Source: Allacma fusca (lineage: Eukaryota; Arthropoda; Collembola; Symphypleona; Sminthuridae). Taken from it: a stretch of 64,000 nt of DNA. Positions 14,101 to 29,100 of the stretch are shown one piece after another (within the stretch, counting starts at the first letter, position 1; every line of letters starts with the position of its first letter). A program made the position numbers and the translations under genes. The notes under the pieces were generated by a model. It searched no databases, had not been told where the DNA came from, and saw only the letters and a list, made by a program, of their open reading frames with translations. The stretch covers positions 2,005,661-2,069,660 of the forward strand of contig OX359250.1 of NCBI GenBank assembly GCA_947179485.1, in the 5' to 3' direction.

Positions 14101-17100
14101 CCCAGCACTTCCACTCAACCAGAGATTTGTATACGTTGCAAACCCTAGAGATATAGAGAACCGGCGGCTTGACCTCATAAAAAATTTGCATTTTAAAGAG
14201 ACAGTCTGAGCACCGACGTAAATGAAGAGGAACAGCAGAGGAGGAGGTAGTTTTTCAAAAGCACATTTCTAGATGAGAAGATAGGCCCGAAAGTCAAAAC
14301 TAACTGAGCGTGAGCGTGGGTAATTAATTGGGCTAAAATATCTTGTCTGCTAGGAATGTTTCTTCGGTTACGTGTCTTCTGTCTTCTTCAACTCTCCTCA
14401 CTAATATTTCTAATTCCCCAGTCCTCCGTCCTTTCTATATCCCCGCTCTACTCAAGTATTCAAGTGTGTATACGTCCGTGCAAAAAAATGACCTTAGAGG
14501 AATTTAAGGGAGATTTTCCACACGGAAACACTTGAGATCCGCGGTCATCTTTTTATGCTGATTTCCCCCTAAGTCCTTCATTCATCCTAAATATCTATTC
14601 ACGCTAGTGCACACAACAAGCTCACGTAGTTCTTTCCCAGGAAAAGGAACAAAATGTAAATCAATACCTTACAAATCCTTCCTCATAATTTTTCCTTAAT
14701 CAACTCACACATCAATTCCTGATCAAATAATAACTCTTTACAACAGAATCCATCACAAATGAATACATCTTCAACCAACTCCAAAACAAATTCTCAGATG
14801 TAACTATTCCCTAGGCAAAGTTCCACTCACTTCCCTTTACAAATTTCAAATCGACATTTCCTCTACTAATTCATACACATAATTACTTCCTCTGTAGATC
14901 CTCTACAATTTGTCTATACATTTAAATTAAATAAACAATCCTATAAAATGATATATCTCTGTAACATCTGCTTTCCTTGGCACTGTTTTGAACACAAAAT
15001 TTGTTTGCTATGCTTTTTAGCTTGAGTGCAAATCAAGCCTCAAGATATACGAGAGTAAATAGCAATGGATTCTCGTGGTCCATTTGCCCACAAACTCACA
15101 GTAACCCCAATTTAAAAAGAATTTACTTTTACCACAAAAATTACGAACGCTTTGGAAGCTGGAAAATTGACAGTTTTACACAGTCTTTATGAGTTAGAAA
15201 AAAGTAAGCTTTGGAGGGAAGAGTTATAAGGAGGTGGTGGAAGGATGCAGACTAGTGTTAATGGTGAATATCAAGAGCATTGTATCTACGTATTACCGGA
15301 GGATTCAAACTGAAAGGGTTCAAAAGTGAGAGGCTCGCCTAAGCACCTGTCTACGGACGTACACATACAGAATGATCATCTACTCCGCTGTAATAACGAA
15401 AGACGGACGTAGAGAGAAAAGATATTCGTGTAAGAGTGAGAGATTTCGTGTGGAGGTATATTTTTTTTGGTTGGTTGGAGAAAGACTTGAAGATATTAGT
15501 ATTGTTTTTCACCGAATATAAATTAAAAGGCTTTTTTTACTTTTTAAAACATTTGGTGGTGTAGACGCAGACAAAAGAGGAACTCCCCCATAAAATATAT
15601 CGAGTTATCTGGAATATCCGATTATAACCACTTGTTGCACAACTATCCCGGATGCATACAAGTACCCAGAATAAATACCACAGGAAAGTTACGTACCTAG
15701 GTACGAAAGTACGATAGGTTAGAAGCAGTAGGAAGGGAAATTGTATAGTAGATTTTTGGTAAAAATTGAAGCCTGCTAATACAACGACACTGAAAAGATG
15801 AACATGAGCCGTATATATTTCTACGGTAGTTTCTTTAGTAGGCTCAGCATAATCCCAGCCAAGTGTGCTTGTATATTAGTTCAGGGTGAAATATACAGTG
15901 CACGTTTAAGGCAGTCTGTCAGAAGCTGGAGGAGCGTGAGAAAAATGGAAAAATATGCCTTGGGGCATTAAGAAAAAAGTATTTCCACGCAAAGTCCATG
16001 CTTATGGAGATCTATTACTTCGATAAAGAGAAACACTATTATCCTTTTCGGGCTGAAGGATGAACGCCCATCATCTCGCAAATGCTTTCTTCACCGCAGT
16101 CCTCCTTTACCCAGGGCCCTATGCTATATTTGAACTTTTGTTATTACTATTACGGTTCTTTTATTATAATCTATCAAATGAGAAAAAATACTTGTATAGT
16201 TTCTCCCTCTGAATCGAAAGTCAACCTTGAGAAACATGTAGAGCACCTCAGAAAGTTGATATTCGGATGGGATTGAAGTCCTCATGAAAATCATGCAACC
16301 TCTCTTTTTATATGACACTTTAAATTCTCTCGACCGAAAATAATTGTTCCATCGAGTCCCATCTTTTAATCCCATCACCACTCCAGTCACTGACAACAAC
16401 CTGTAGCTTCGTAGAGCACATATGTACATAAACACACAGAACGCATACTTACTACCAGCTTAACTGTCCCTATAGTACACGTAAGCCTTACTTCCACTAT
16501 ATTTTCAACTACAAACTCTTGTGTCCCCTTCATTTTTTGCCACCTTACCCCCTCCAGTAACCACAGGATTAGTTTGTTTTTGTCAAAGGAATACACACTT
16601 AAGGTAAATACAATAGACACAAGTCCTTCGTCCGCTCCGCCATTCACCCCTTCAGTTTCCTTTACGGAAACTTTTATCTCCATCCGTCTCTCTCTCTCTC
16701 ACTCTCCAACTTAATAGTGCCCTAACAACATCTACTATTCCTCACAAATCCAACCAAGCACTTTTACGCCTTTAAATCTTCTTCTTCTTCTTCTAAAATT
16801 CTAATTTCAGAGATCATTTATATCTTCCTATATAGATATTCTAACAGTAACCTCATGCATGTCTCCACAAGCCTTCTACTCAGGAGAACTTCGAGGGACA
16901 ACTTGGACCAAAGCATGTGTCATATCCACCAGCAGTAAGTAGTCAGAGTGAGGGAACCCACTTAACAAAAGTCAACTTAACAAATGTTTTACCATTCCTT
17001 CGCTCGTATTCTACCTAGACTTTGAAACCTTTATTTCCCCCAGAAAGTTGAGGGAAAAGAACCTGTCCAAATTATAATTGAACACCGCCGAAATGTTTCT

Positions 17101-20100
17101 CTCTCAAGTTTTTACTACGAAACAAGTACATTTTGAGAAATGAGCCCCATCTAAGATGATGACGACTTCAAGTGAAAATGGAATCTTCCAGCCCATATAA
17201 ATAAATTCCAGACAAAATGGTTTTAATAAAGACTCAAGGAATGGGTAAATATCCGAGGTGAGAGCACTTACGGGAGACAAACTCTTGCTGTGCTTTGAAA
17301 AAATTTTTTGGCACGTTGTGTGGACGAGAGTGGTCTATACTGTAGAAAAGATATTTGATTTGAGAAAGGAGCGTGGATGGGATTAAATATTTGAATTTTT
17401 TAAATACTCCGAGGCATGTTATGCTAACAATACGTACGTAAGTCCCTTGTGGAGAGCTCAAGTAATCTACTGGGACGTGTGTGTATAAATATATACATGG
17501 GATGCATCTCAAGTGTTACATATGGTAAATCCTAAGCTTTGATCAAGTTAAATGAAAATCCTAAACGTTAAGTCATTTGTGTTTAGCGATTGTGTGGCGT
17601 TGGTGTGTGAGATGGAAAGAGATAAAGGGGAAGAGAATGCGGAGGAGGAGTAAATGAAATTTGCTTGAAGACGGCTTTGTCCGAAAAAAACGTAAATTAT
17701 AATACTAATAAAGGAACGGAGCTTTTACTTACATACATGTATCGACAAATTTTGCACCTCACGATTCTCTCCTTTCCAGTCCAAATCAATTGCACACTTG
17801 AATCTTCACCTGCCTAACACTGCCTAATAATGAACATGGCTCATTTCGTATGCATTGCGTCGTCCCGCGTCCCTCACTGCTCACTATACTGTAACCGCAG
17901 TACGGACATAGTCCAAGATGAGTCAAGGAATCCTCACTCAGTCTCCCACCGTATTATTATTATTACAACCATCATTATTACATTCAAAGAGAACTCGAAG
18001 AGCTCAAGCCGAGAAAATCACCCTTAGTTCTGGGACGGGCGATGAGAGACCTGATGACGATCAAATCCTCCAAACTATAATCCTAAATGTACTCCTTGTA
18101 AACTTTGTAAAAGAAGTCTACAAGATCCCTGTACACGATATATGTAGGTTTTTCCAATACTAACTAAACCTAGTGGAGAGCGTGCAGAGGATGAGGATGA
18201 GAGGACGATGCGTTCCTGTATTCCCATAACGGTTCCAATATGCACAGAATTCACTCAGACGTATAATCAAAGTGTGGATTGAGAACCCCAGAACCAATGT
18301 ACTTGTAATGATTACCATATCAATACAGATAAGTACTTATAGTTTTAATGAAGAGGGGAAGCTGTAATGGCGGGTGGAAGAGTAGGAGAGACTACGGATT
18401 AATCAGGCTTTTCCCCGCCATACTCTCCAATATACTGTAGTTTCATAGCATCGAACCAATCCAGTCCGTAATGAAACTCTTCTATTTGGACATATCTAAT
18501 ATAAACATAAGGCAGACAACCTCACATTACTACTCCAATGGATTTCTCAGGAGCAAGAGCATCCATATAAGAACTATGCGAAAGCTAGGAAGGAATGCAT
18601 GAAACAAATGAAATTGCTTTGTGCATCCCCTCATTTATCATTATTTTAAATGTTTTTATCTCTGGCTAAGGGATTATTATTTGCAATCAGTCTCTTCATT
18701 CCTAACAATAATTAGGGCTGATCCATTTAATGAAATGAACAGCGAGCTCTGCACTACATTAACATCCACACACATCCTCTCTGTATTTTCTCTAGCTCTG
18801 ACAATGAGGTCCAAGTATCAGCAACATTTGTTCCCCGTCTTAAATAAACGCTCTTCATCAGCTCCTTCCTCTTTCTAGTTAATAACTTAGCACAAGGCTA
18901 TACTCTTACTCTTACTAAAATCCTTTACCATTTTTAACATCCACACTCCATTCTTCCTTATAGATACAGATATTCTTGTAAGGACCAACACTGATATTCA
19001 TCAACGTCCTTTCCACTAGGCTCGCCACACACACCAAAACAGTCCCAGGCTCTAATCACTCCAGGCAAATAGTTATTATGGTCGGAGTAGGAGCTACATA
19101 TGTACATATGTACATGTCTGCAGCTATCATTACCAACTGGGCTCCTTCCAGCTCCAATAACTAAACACACTTATTTTACTTCATCTATTAACTATTTCTT
19201 TATGCTTACCTTCACAGTCTGTGATTTCAATGGCTTCTCAGCGTCCAGGATATACTCCAGCGAAATTCCGTAGAATTGTCCTTTATTGATGTACGTGATT
19301 CGATCATCTTCCCTTCGCTGACTTGTTGAGATCGGCGATTCCAAGTAGTACCGGAATCCATAATTTGAATATCTGCCAATACAAGAGTATCATATCATGC
19401 TATCATGTTAGAAATTATATTTAGATAATGTTTGTCACCGGTTCTGACATTTTTCAAAACCAACTAAACGTTTTTACACGGGCATTTTCAAATAAACATT
19501 TGTAATTTAATTTTTTACGTAATTCCTAACGCTTTATTTAGTATGACTGCTAATAATACATGAGGATGAAAGGTAAACATTACACTGCATGAAAAGAACA
19601 AATTTTGGTCTAGAATATTCGGTGGTTGGAAAAGACTGAAAAAAAATTTTGGTAAATAAAATGTTAAATAAGAAGTAGCGCTGGTTTAACTTACAATTTG
19701 GGAATCTGAATCTTATCAGCCTCGTTCTGTCGTCCAAAATCATGATGCCATGGACGAGCCGATTTCTGTTGAGGTGCTGGAGTGTTCCTTCCACTGGAAG
19801 AATTTGGATTGATTTCGGTAATTATACCAGGATGACAAATAGGTTCGTACTCAAAACCCTGGGAAATGAGAATAAGGTAATATTTAGTTTGAGAGTGATT
19901 TGAAGAGAAGGCAGAGAAAGAGTCGGGGCGTGTGTTGTTGATAATTACATGAGGAATAAGTGTGTCACTGTCTAGGGTGTCTAGAGTGTCTAGAGTGTCT
20001 AATGTGCCTAATGTGCCTAATGTGCCTAATGTGCCTAATGTGCCTAATGTGCCTACTGTGGGATGGGGACGTAGAAGTGCTGGTGTTTACACCTAATCAC

Positions 20101-23100
20101 TATACATATGTACGTAGCCATGTTAATTTCTTCCGTTTCGAGTCTATAATGACACCAAGAGAATAGTAAATAAATGGAGGGGTGGGGGTGCAAATTCCAA
20201 GCATGAATTACATACTCCAAGAGCGCCTGACCATGTGATCCTATGACTTGTTTACTCTTTCTTTCGTCATGATGATGATCATCATCTCATGTTGTTTGGA
20301 TCCCGGTTCAACAAGTTGAGTTACCTTAACCTTCCCATTTTACGCCTTGAAAATTTCTTGTTTCCTCTCTCACTCATCCTTTAAGTACTCAGGCTTGGAA
20401 GTTGGGGTAGGCATGTGAAACGTCAGTGCAAACAAGTCAACTGTTTATTTCTACACAAATGATTGAAATGAAAAGAAAGAAGTTTCTGAATCCAGTTTTT
20501 TCACTTGAGGTTTGTTTTTGATTCTTCGTCTGCTCTTGGCAGACTCACTGGAAAACTCGTATGGAGAGTGCATTTTGCGAGGGGAAATGCAACGGGTTGT
20601 TAGTATTTGTGTGCAGTCAGTTATTTGGGAACGACAGGAGAGCAATAGGCATGCAAAACCTCACAAAACAGCTTCACACAGCCCGCGTCCTTCGTAGCAA
20701 AGATCAACGAAGGCGGTTGCTCAGGTTCAACTCATTAACTTACAATAATTCAACTGACACTCAATATCCTTTTTTCCCATTCATTTTTCCACTTCCTATC
20801 CAATCCTCACTCCTTCCCTAGTCAAATACACTACATCTACATATGTACACACGCACATTTTCAACTCCCAGTCAGAACTCGAAAGCTTTTAAAAAGCTCC
20901 TCTCCAAGCTACACTTGAGACATACAATGTTTTCAAATGCGAACAACCGTTGGAAATACATAAATATTCCTTCTCTACATATGTTTGTAATGACTCGTCA
21001 ATCTTGGAGCATTTAATGAAGAAAAAACGTTTATTTCAGCCTTTTACGTACGAACTCATTAAGGATTTGTAATAAATACTCAACTACTCTCTCTAATGAA
21101 ATACGTGCTCGAGAGCATCTCCTCTGCATATGACATTATGCTATGATTATTACTTGTGGATATTTTCCCAGTCCACTTCATACATACATACATACTTGAG
21201 TTCTCTCTTATGCACTCTACAGATATTCAGTAGAGTCTCCTCTTCCAAATGAATTCATTGAGCATTTCTCTCATGGCAGAGAGGCATAACCTTTCCCTGA
21301 GCACTGACTCCTACTTGGAACGTTCCAACAGCCTTCGTTATGCGTATCTACACTACATTCTTGAGCGGTTATTTACGGAGAAACACCCAAGGAATAATAA
21401 TAAGTACCCAGTTCAAAGAGAGCACTATAATTTCTCCATTTCTCAAATACAGATTTGACATAAATCATAATCTCATACAAGACTCACTGCACTTCCAGTT
21501 CTCTTAGATTCCCTTTCCATTTTCCAGCCACGCACTCTTCAACTCTCCTTCATCTTTCCTCTACATTAACAGTTTGAGTAGCGAGGATTAAATCCAGAAA
21601 TCCTATGCGTAGTACTTTCCTTGAGGAGACTTCTCTGCCTGTACTATTGTACTATATTGAGCTAAGTACACTCACAATCAATCCTTCCACAGCTCCAACC
21701 AACTTCCTCAGCTCAGAGTCATATTTTTTAACACAAAATTATTTTGTGTTCATTAAATCATGAAGCAGTCATGACAGCACACATACTTAAGCCTTTGTAC
21801 CAAAAGCTCTCTCAGTGCTCCTACATAATGTATAAGTGGAGGATATACTCGTGCATCTACATATGTACGTTGTAATTGCTCAATTGCTATTGAGTATACT
21901 TAGGGGTGCTAGTTGACATTGTTCCCTATGACCTAGAATTGGAAGAGGCCTGGTAGTACTGGAAATTGGAACTACGAGTCTTAAAGCTTGCTCGTCCAAA
22001 AAGGATTGAAAATTTGGAATAATGCTTTAAGATGCTGAGTCCCTGTTGGAAAGACATAGCCAGGGGTGGGAGAGTTGGAGAGGAGCAGAGTATCACATGG
22101 GAGTAGATAAAGTAAACTACAAATGGTTATTTATTATATGGTTGGTTCGACCGCAATGAAGAAATTATTATAAATTCCCCGATCAAATACGAATTCAACA
22201 CACATTTGAGCATCGTGAAAGAGCCAACGGTTCTCTTCATCTTCTGTATCCCCTTCTAAAGAGCCAGCATCGGATTATACAAGAATCTCAGCCGCAAGTC
22301 AAGTTTCTCAAAGCGAGAACTGAATGAATTCATCAAAAAATTTGCAACATGTTTTCCTAACACAGTCTTTGTACATATATATAGTAGGATATTTAATGAA
22401 TGGCCTGAGAAGACGGAATGCATGGGGTGTTTGGTGAGGAAAGACGTCTCCATGATTTATAATAATTATGTGCCGACATTAGAGAGTCAAGTTAATCCAA
22501 CGGCAGGGAAGATAAACGTGAATACTGGCTCGTCTTGTTGTGACTCAGCTCAATAATTTTCCGCTGTAGCATTTTTGATAACACTTTGAATACTGCAGGA
22601 AAACTGAACAAACCAAGGAAGAAACAAGTCCTCATCAGAAAATCAGAACCGTAGCCAAAAGTAACTCCGCGCACCTTCCAACTTCAAATCTGTAAATGAT
22701 GTGAACTGGGCTGAAATCATAGCCGCATTAATATTCTCGTCATTTTTAAACTGAGAATATGGAAAAAGCCTAACTGATTGTGGCTTACGAGGTCGGGAGA
22801 TATCGTCAAGGTTCAACAGTCCTAGTCATTGATTACTCAAGTCTTAGATCCAAATATATGAGTGACTTCTCAAGCAAAGCGTCAGTTTAGGCCTAGTCAC
22901 ATTAACCAAATATTTACTCCAGGCAGATATTTTCGGATTGTATACAACTCACCCACACACAGTATGTATCTATAGTGTATAGCATGCACCTCCCTCGTTT
23001 TTACCTTTATTCCTGCCAAGTCGAGTCAGTGGTCATGGACATGCAAGGACCTACCGTCCCAACAAATCTTCACACAATCGAATTACCCAAAGTACACAAC

Positions 23101-26100
23101 TGAATAAATATAACATCAATATTCAGTCGAAAATCCCTACACAACTGTTTTGGGTGCAGTTGGGTGTCTTATTCGCAATGCATAGAATCTGTGTTTGTGT
23201 GCAACAAGTGTTTCATGTCAAATACGAGAATATTTATGCACTCGTAATTTTCATGATCATTTATTTCCCAAGCTTATAACTGGATGTGCATATTTATGTA
23301 ATAATATCGAACCTTAGTTTGGAATTCTTCCTACATTTTCATAGCTCGTGTGTATTTATATTGGCGAAATATTTATGTTTCAGTAAAATAATTTTTAAGT
23401 TCAAGCAATCCTTCATTCCACAAGTTTACCCCATATGTAGTTGAGCATAATTTCAAAAGGTCGAGCAAAATATGTGAACTTTAGCATATTTGAAGCTCCA
23501 GACAAATTTCTCAAGTTAACATAGAATATGTAAAGTTCGAGGAGAATATTTAACGTTGAACAGAATATCTGAAATTCGAGATTAGATTGTTTTCCACAAA
23601 TTCTCCTGAAAAATCCAATGTGGATTTATACAAACATACACACAAGTACTGCCAATTAATTATTATTGCACTAAAAAATTATTATCCCACGGAGATGGAA
23701 GCTGCCGTTGCGGATTAAGACCATAAATAAATAAAACAAATTTCAAAATAAATTTCAGACATGTATATTGTGTAGATTTATTTCTATGTCTTTGCAAGGA
23801 AAGAACAATATTTGTATGCATGTTCAATGAAAAAATGCTAGAAATCTCGATTTGGGCTTATAAATGCTGCTTTCCAGTTAAGTTAAGGACCCATACGAGG
23901 GGTATATTCGCCGATTCCTTAGCTTCTTAGAACGAATTAAAAAATGCTCTCTCGCTTTTTTCTCATGTGTTTGGAAACTGTTGTGATTTCTTGGATGTGA
24001 CATGACCTGGCCCCTCATCGAACTAGTTCGACAGGGAATAGAATTCGATAAAATACAAAAATAATGACACTGGACAATGAGATATGGGAGGTTGAGGAGG
24101 AGTTTCTCAGGTTTGGGACATTTTGTCCTGGGTTCACATATTATGCTTACAACAGGGATATTTAGCTGGAAGTAGTGTTGTTTTCTTTTGAATTGAGATA
24201 AATTAGGGGGGTTAGAGGGAAATTGCTTGGAGCCCACTTATGTATGTATGGGACGTGAAGGTAAGTCGATGTTTGTAGGTATTAATAAACTATGCTGAGT
24301 TGTAAGTGTGTTGATGTGGGTGGTGAAAAGTAATTAGTAAAATCTAAAGATTTGAAACATGATGACTAATCACGTATAGACATAAATCTAGGGAAATAAA
24401 GCTACTGAATACAGAGTGACAGTGAGCCTTTACGTAGACTGAAGGTGTTGGGCATGTAATAAAATTGAATATCATATTCAATATGAATATCATGATTGAA
24501 ATATCATTGGAGAATAAATAAAAATTGGGAAGGTATTTATTTAAAATGTGAAAATATAGAATGAAAAAATAGATTTCGTACATTTACCTGAGGGACGGAA
24601 TGGTCTCTTGGCGTGATGGCTTCGGGGCCAATGCCCGAGTCAGGAGAGGGTAAGTCGACGGAGAGACCACCTGAAGGTGGTTTGTAAGCACTTCGGTTAT
24701 TTGTGAATCGGTCAAAGGTAGTCTCACTAGAAATGCTATCATAGGGATTTAACTGTTTTGACACTCGGCTCGGAACAAAGTCCGTTAAGTAAGTACTGTA
24801 GTAGGGATCCATGCCGGGATGTTCGACAGTGTAGATTCCCCCTGGGGTCCGCATGATACCTTGCGAGAATTGCGAGGGGGATGAGACAGCGACGCTATTT
24901 TGAGAGCCATAGTCGTAGGTGGTGGGATGTGTGGCTGGATTGTTGAGATTTGTGAAGAGTGGATGGGAGTAGCTGGGATGGTCGTCACAGGGCGACACGG
25001 AGGCAGCCGGTGTTAAGGGAGTGGCGGATGGCAACATTATTCCATTCATCCTGGGACTTGTTGAACCCGGAGAGTGGGTCACACTCGGCTCTTCTTTCAC
25101 AATTATCACTCCGCCACTGGTCGGTATCGGAGCAGATTCGGACGGGCTGAGTGAGTCGCCGTTTCCGTATCTTTGAACGTTGTGACTAAGCTTACTTTTC
25201 GGCTCACCTCTTCGAATCACTGGCTGAAGTTTCGAAGCTTGAGGTAAAGGGGACAGAACTTCACTTAATTCTCCATTAGTTGGGCGGGCTTGGTGTGAGT
25301 TGCTGATGGAATTTGCTCTGCAAATAACATTACAAAATATTCATCAACACGCTTTTCATCAACACGCTTTCCTTCATCAATTCGACACAAGTCAACCCGC
25401 GAAAATCTCCCACATCCTGTCACCAAATAATTACCATACAAATCTCCATACAAACAATGCCCATTTTACTAGATGAGAGAGGCCTACATTTTACAAGATG
25501 GCTTCTGGAGAGGCTCCACTTTTAACAAATTATCTTTCATTGTTAAATTAAACTCCTAAGGTTTTTTAAGAGTGAGCATCGTAAAAGCACCTTAAAGTAA
25601 TACTTTATGAGGATGAATTTCACCAAGTAAATATTTCATGGAAGTTTATGATTCTCAGCGTAAGTTATGGAGGAGAATTTAAAATCCTTGGACAAGGGTT
25701 TCTATTTTCTATGTAGGACTGACTCTGGAACGTGATTTTTTTTCTAAAGAAAATCTTGTCAGAATTAATGGGATTTTTTAAGTTGATTTCCAAGGAAAGG
25801 GCAGTGAATTAGGCAGAGGCTTGTTAAGAGTTCAGACCACGTTCTCTTGAGTTGGATGAGAGAGATATAGGGGTAATGGTTTGGACTGGTTACAAGTTAC
25901 GAGCCGCTTTGTATCTCCACAATTCAATGTCACCTGTTCGAATCAAAATGTGTTTTTATTCTGCTTTTTCCTTGTTCTGACAAAGCCTTACTGCAGCCCA
26001 CTGCGTGTGTGCAGGGATTTTTCTACACAGTTCTACAAGATAACCATCGCCATTTCATCAATTGGATGAATTCAAACTATACTTACCCTTTACGCTTTTA

Positions 26101-29100
26101 TTATGCACCGACCACTGCACATTAAGCACTGAGCCAACTTTATTACACCTATGTGTATGCAATGGACATGATTCTACAAAAATCCATAAACATTAAAGCC
26201 AGCACATGTGTACACTTGTAATGCATACGCTACTTAATCTTCATTTACATACTAAATGCTTCCATAGTTACTGTACATAAATACAAATAATATATTTTCG
26301 AATATGTACATCATTGACATCACATTTCGTCCAACTATGCATTTACATCGGAATCCGAATGGAGAGAAATGCCTTATTACAAGAGTGGACCGACTTACTA
26401 TAGAAGATTAGACATTTTCATATTGAAGGATAAAGTATGGTCATTAAGCGCCGGACGACATGGAGCAAAACGATCTGTGAAGAGACTCAAAGACGACTGA
26501 AAAGACAAGCTCATAGTAATCTGACATTGCATTGAGAGTTCTCCAATCTGCGTTTCATGGATCAAGTCAAATCCCAAGACTGGGAGACACACAATTACGA
26601 ATTCCATGGCAAAAAGCATTCCCTTGTTCCACCATCTGATTCAATAAGTTTCTTGAGTCTCTCATATAGATTCAGTTTTTTCTTCCTCGCTCCTCTGTCT
26701 CTATATATGTAATATGTACACATGTGTAAGTATGTGTTAGTGCGTGTAAGTGATGTGTTTGGGCAGATGAAGAAGACAAGTAGGAGTAGAAAAGAGTAGA
26801 AAGAGTGGAAAGAGTGGAAGGTGAATGGGGATTAGGCATTCCCGTCCTCTCCTTTCCAGCTTCTCCGCTCTTATCAGATCAACTCCCTTGTTTTTTCCAC
26901 TAATCAGCTCCTCCGGTCCCTACCTCATTATCATAATTAGGAATTTTAATTTTACGACTTCTAATCAAATAAATTCTACTTCACTCTTTGCGGATACTTA
27001 ATCAGTTTCCTTTCCTCACTCCTATCATCTCATGGTCAATCCATTCTTTTCACAATCAAAGTCACACTCATTAGTATGCACCTTCTTCATTTTCAAGGGC
27101 TGGACAGGACGGTAATGTGCTCTTCATTAGTCAAAAACCTCGGAATTTAAACTTTCCATCCAGACAAACACCTCAGCTTTGGCTACCCACAAAATATTCC
27201 CTTCCATCTTGTTCATGTTTACAACAAATTTACAACAAATTATCAGTCATCAGCCATCACCGTCTTTTCACGTGAGAAACCAAACAGGAGACGGAGCGCT
27301 CCAGTGAAAGCATTATTTCCCTAAGATTACGAGTAATTCTCTATGATTTCGGATGCCTAGTCTATAAGTACAATGGTTCAGAGAGGGATTGTAAATGTAA
27401 ATACACGTGTGGATTTCAGTGGCTCATGATGCCTGACTGCTCATCATCATCCGCGTACGTAAGATCGCATAAAAGCTACATGAGTACAGGCTCACTGCTC
27501 CTATCCATTATTGCAAGTAAATGTAGCATTGGCTGTAGAAAGAGCCAAGGAGGAAGTGTACGAAGAGAAAAGCTTTTGAAAGCTTCACTTCCCAATTGTC
27601 CAGTGTCTGTTTGGAAGGACGTGTACAGACACAACCGTCCTACATCAAGCACAAGTCACTCTAGATTACAAGCCAAACCAAAACTTTTCACGTAAATTTC
27701 CCAATTTGGAATTATTTTTTTCTCATCCTTTATCCCCTCTCGTATGAAGAGACTTATACCCTCCTGTACCATCATCTCAAGCTCGTCATCGTATGTCTGT
27801 TCATTCTGTATCTCACACCCACTGATTTCAATGAAAGTGGTCGTGAGGTGAGGAAGGAATTTATACACCCGTCGAATCTCTCTAACTGCATAAGTGAGGT
27901 TTATATGCTCACACAGTATCTTCTCCTCATATGTAATTATGTACGGAGAAACATCAACAAAGTAAGTGGCAATTGGATGGATTCTCTCTGGTCATGCCAA
28001 AGCCATGTGTCACAAATACAACCACAACTCTGGACTCTCTTCAAAAATATATTTGGAGGAGAGTTTACCCAAAATTACCTCCTGCGGCCTCTAAATCTAA
28101 CCTTTCATGTGTGGATTCCTTACTATGACCTATTATTCACAATTATTGTAATCAAGAGAAGGGGGAGAAAGAATCTTCAAATGTTTACAAATTCTTTCCC
28201 AATGCTTTTCTCCACAGGAAATGAAAAATCTTATGCCGAACACGTTTCACAAGAAGCAAACCGCTTTGTAGAGCGATTCCATATTCGAACAAAATTGTGT
28301 TGGGAATAACTCATGATGATCATGCAATGATATTTTAAATATGCTAAGTTAACTTTGTGAAAATAATCTGACGGATCTGTAAGTGAGGAGTTTAGAAGCT
28401 TATTATTACAATGTTTTTTAGACTTATTATTACATTGCAGGTGAAGATTACGCAAATCAAAAGAGCATTGCATGGCCCTCATGAAGCCTCAATTTCTTGA
28501 TTCACTATTCGCTAATACTTAAATACGAAAGTGTCAGCTCTCCTTGCCTCCTCAGGAATTGTCTGTTTGCAGAGAATTAATATTTATTACGGAGTCTAAT
28601 AGTTATAACGACTGTATTCAGCTTTGCCAACAAAAAATGAACATCCCTGGACTTTTGGAAACATTTCTGTTCGGACAGGATGAGTAAATCAATTAAATCA
28701 AGGGTGATCACATTACAGATAGGCAACATCAAAGGTTTGGTGATTATGGGAACAAGTGATTGTCCCTGTTGTGTGGAATGGTATAGGGACCATTGGACTA
28801 CTTCTGGTGTTACAGGAGGATGACTTTTACAAACAAGTTTAATTGAATGAACATATGAAATTAAGATTGGCGAGGTGCACGTCGGATGTGAAGTCCAAAG
28901 GTTGCTACACACTAGTTCGCTCATAAAGGACACAGACATTAATGGAAGGAAGGATGACTGTGACATGTCCATGTGGAGAAGAAATCCATTTATTCCCCTC
29001 GAATTTCTGTCCCTTGAGTATAATTCAGTCATTATTGATTGAGAAGCGTGTGATGATTTCCTGCTTGGTCTCTCTTCTGGTTATTTGTTATGTAGCTTTG

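Larger units (their letters stand above)
8566..19209 (-). other. grh: grh intron 4
   Basis: A 10,644-bp GT-AG intron between exons 4 and 5. It holds a 13-bp repeat (10187-10224), a perfect 11-bp-stem hairpin (13874-13900), CT and CTT tracts near 16.69-16.79 kb, and tandem TACATATGTA palindromes (19095-19112). I see no recognisable gene or complete mobile element. Confidence 0.85.

Noticed and set aside
27848..28309. 153-codon plus-strand open frame
   Set aside because: No recognisable family or motif pattern; lies in grh intron 1; length is within chance for A+T-rich DNA of this size.
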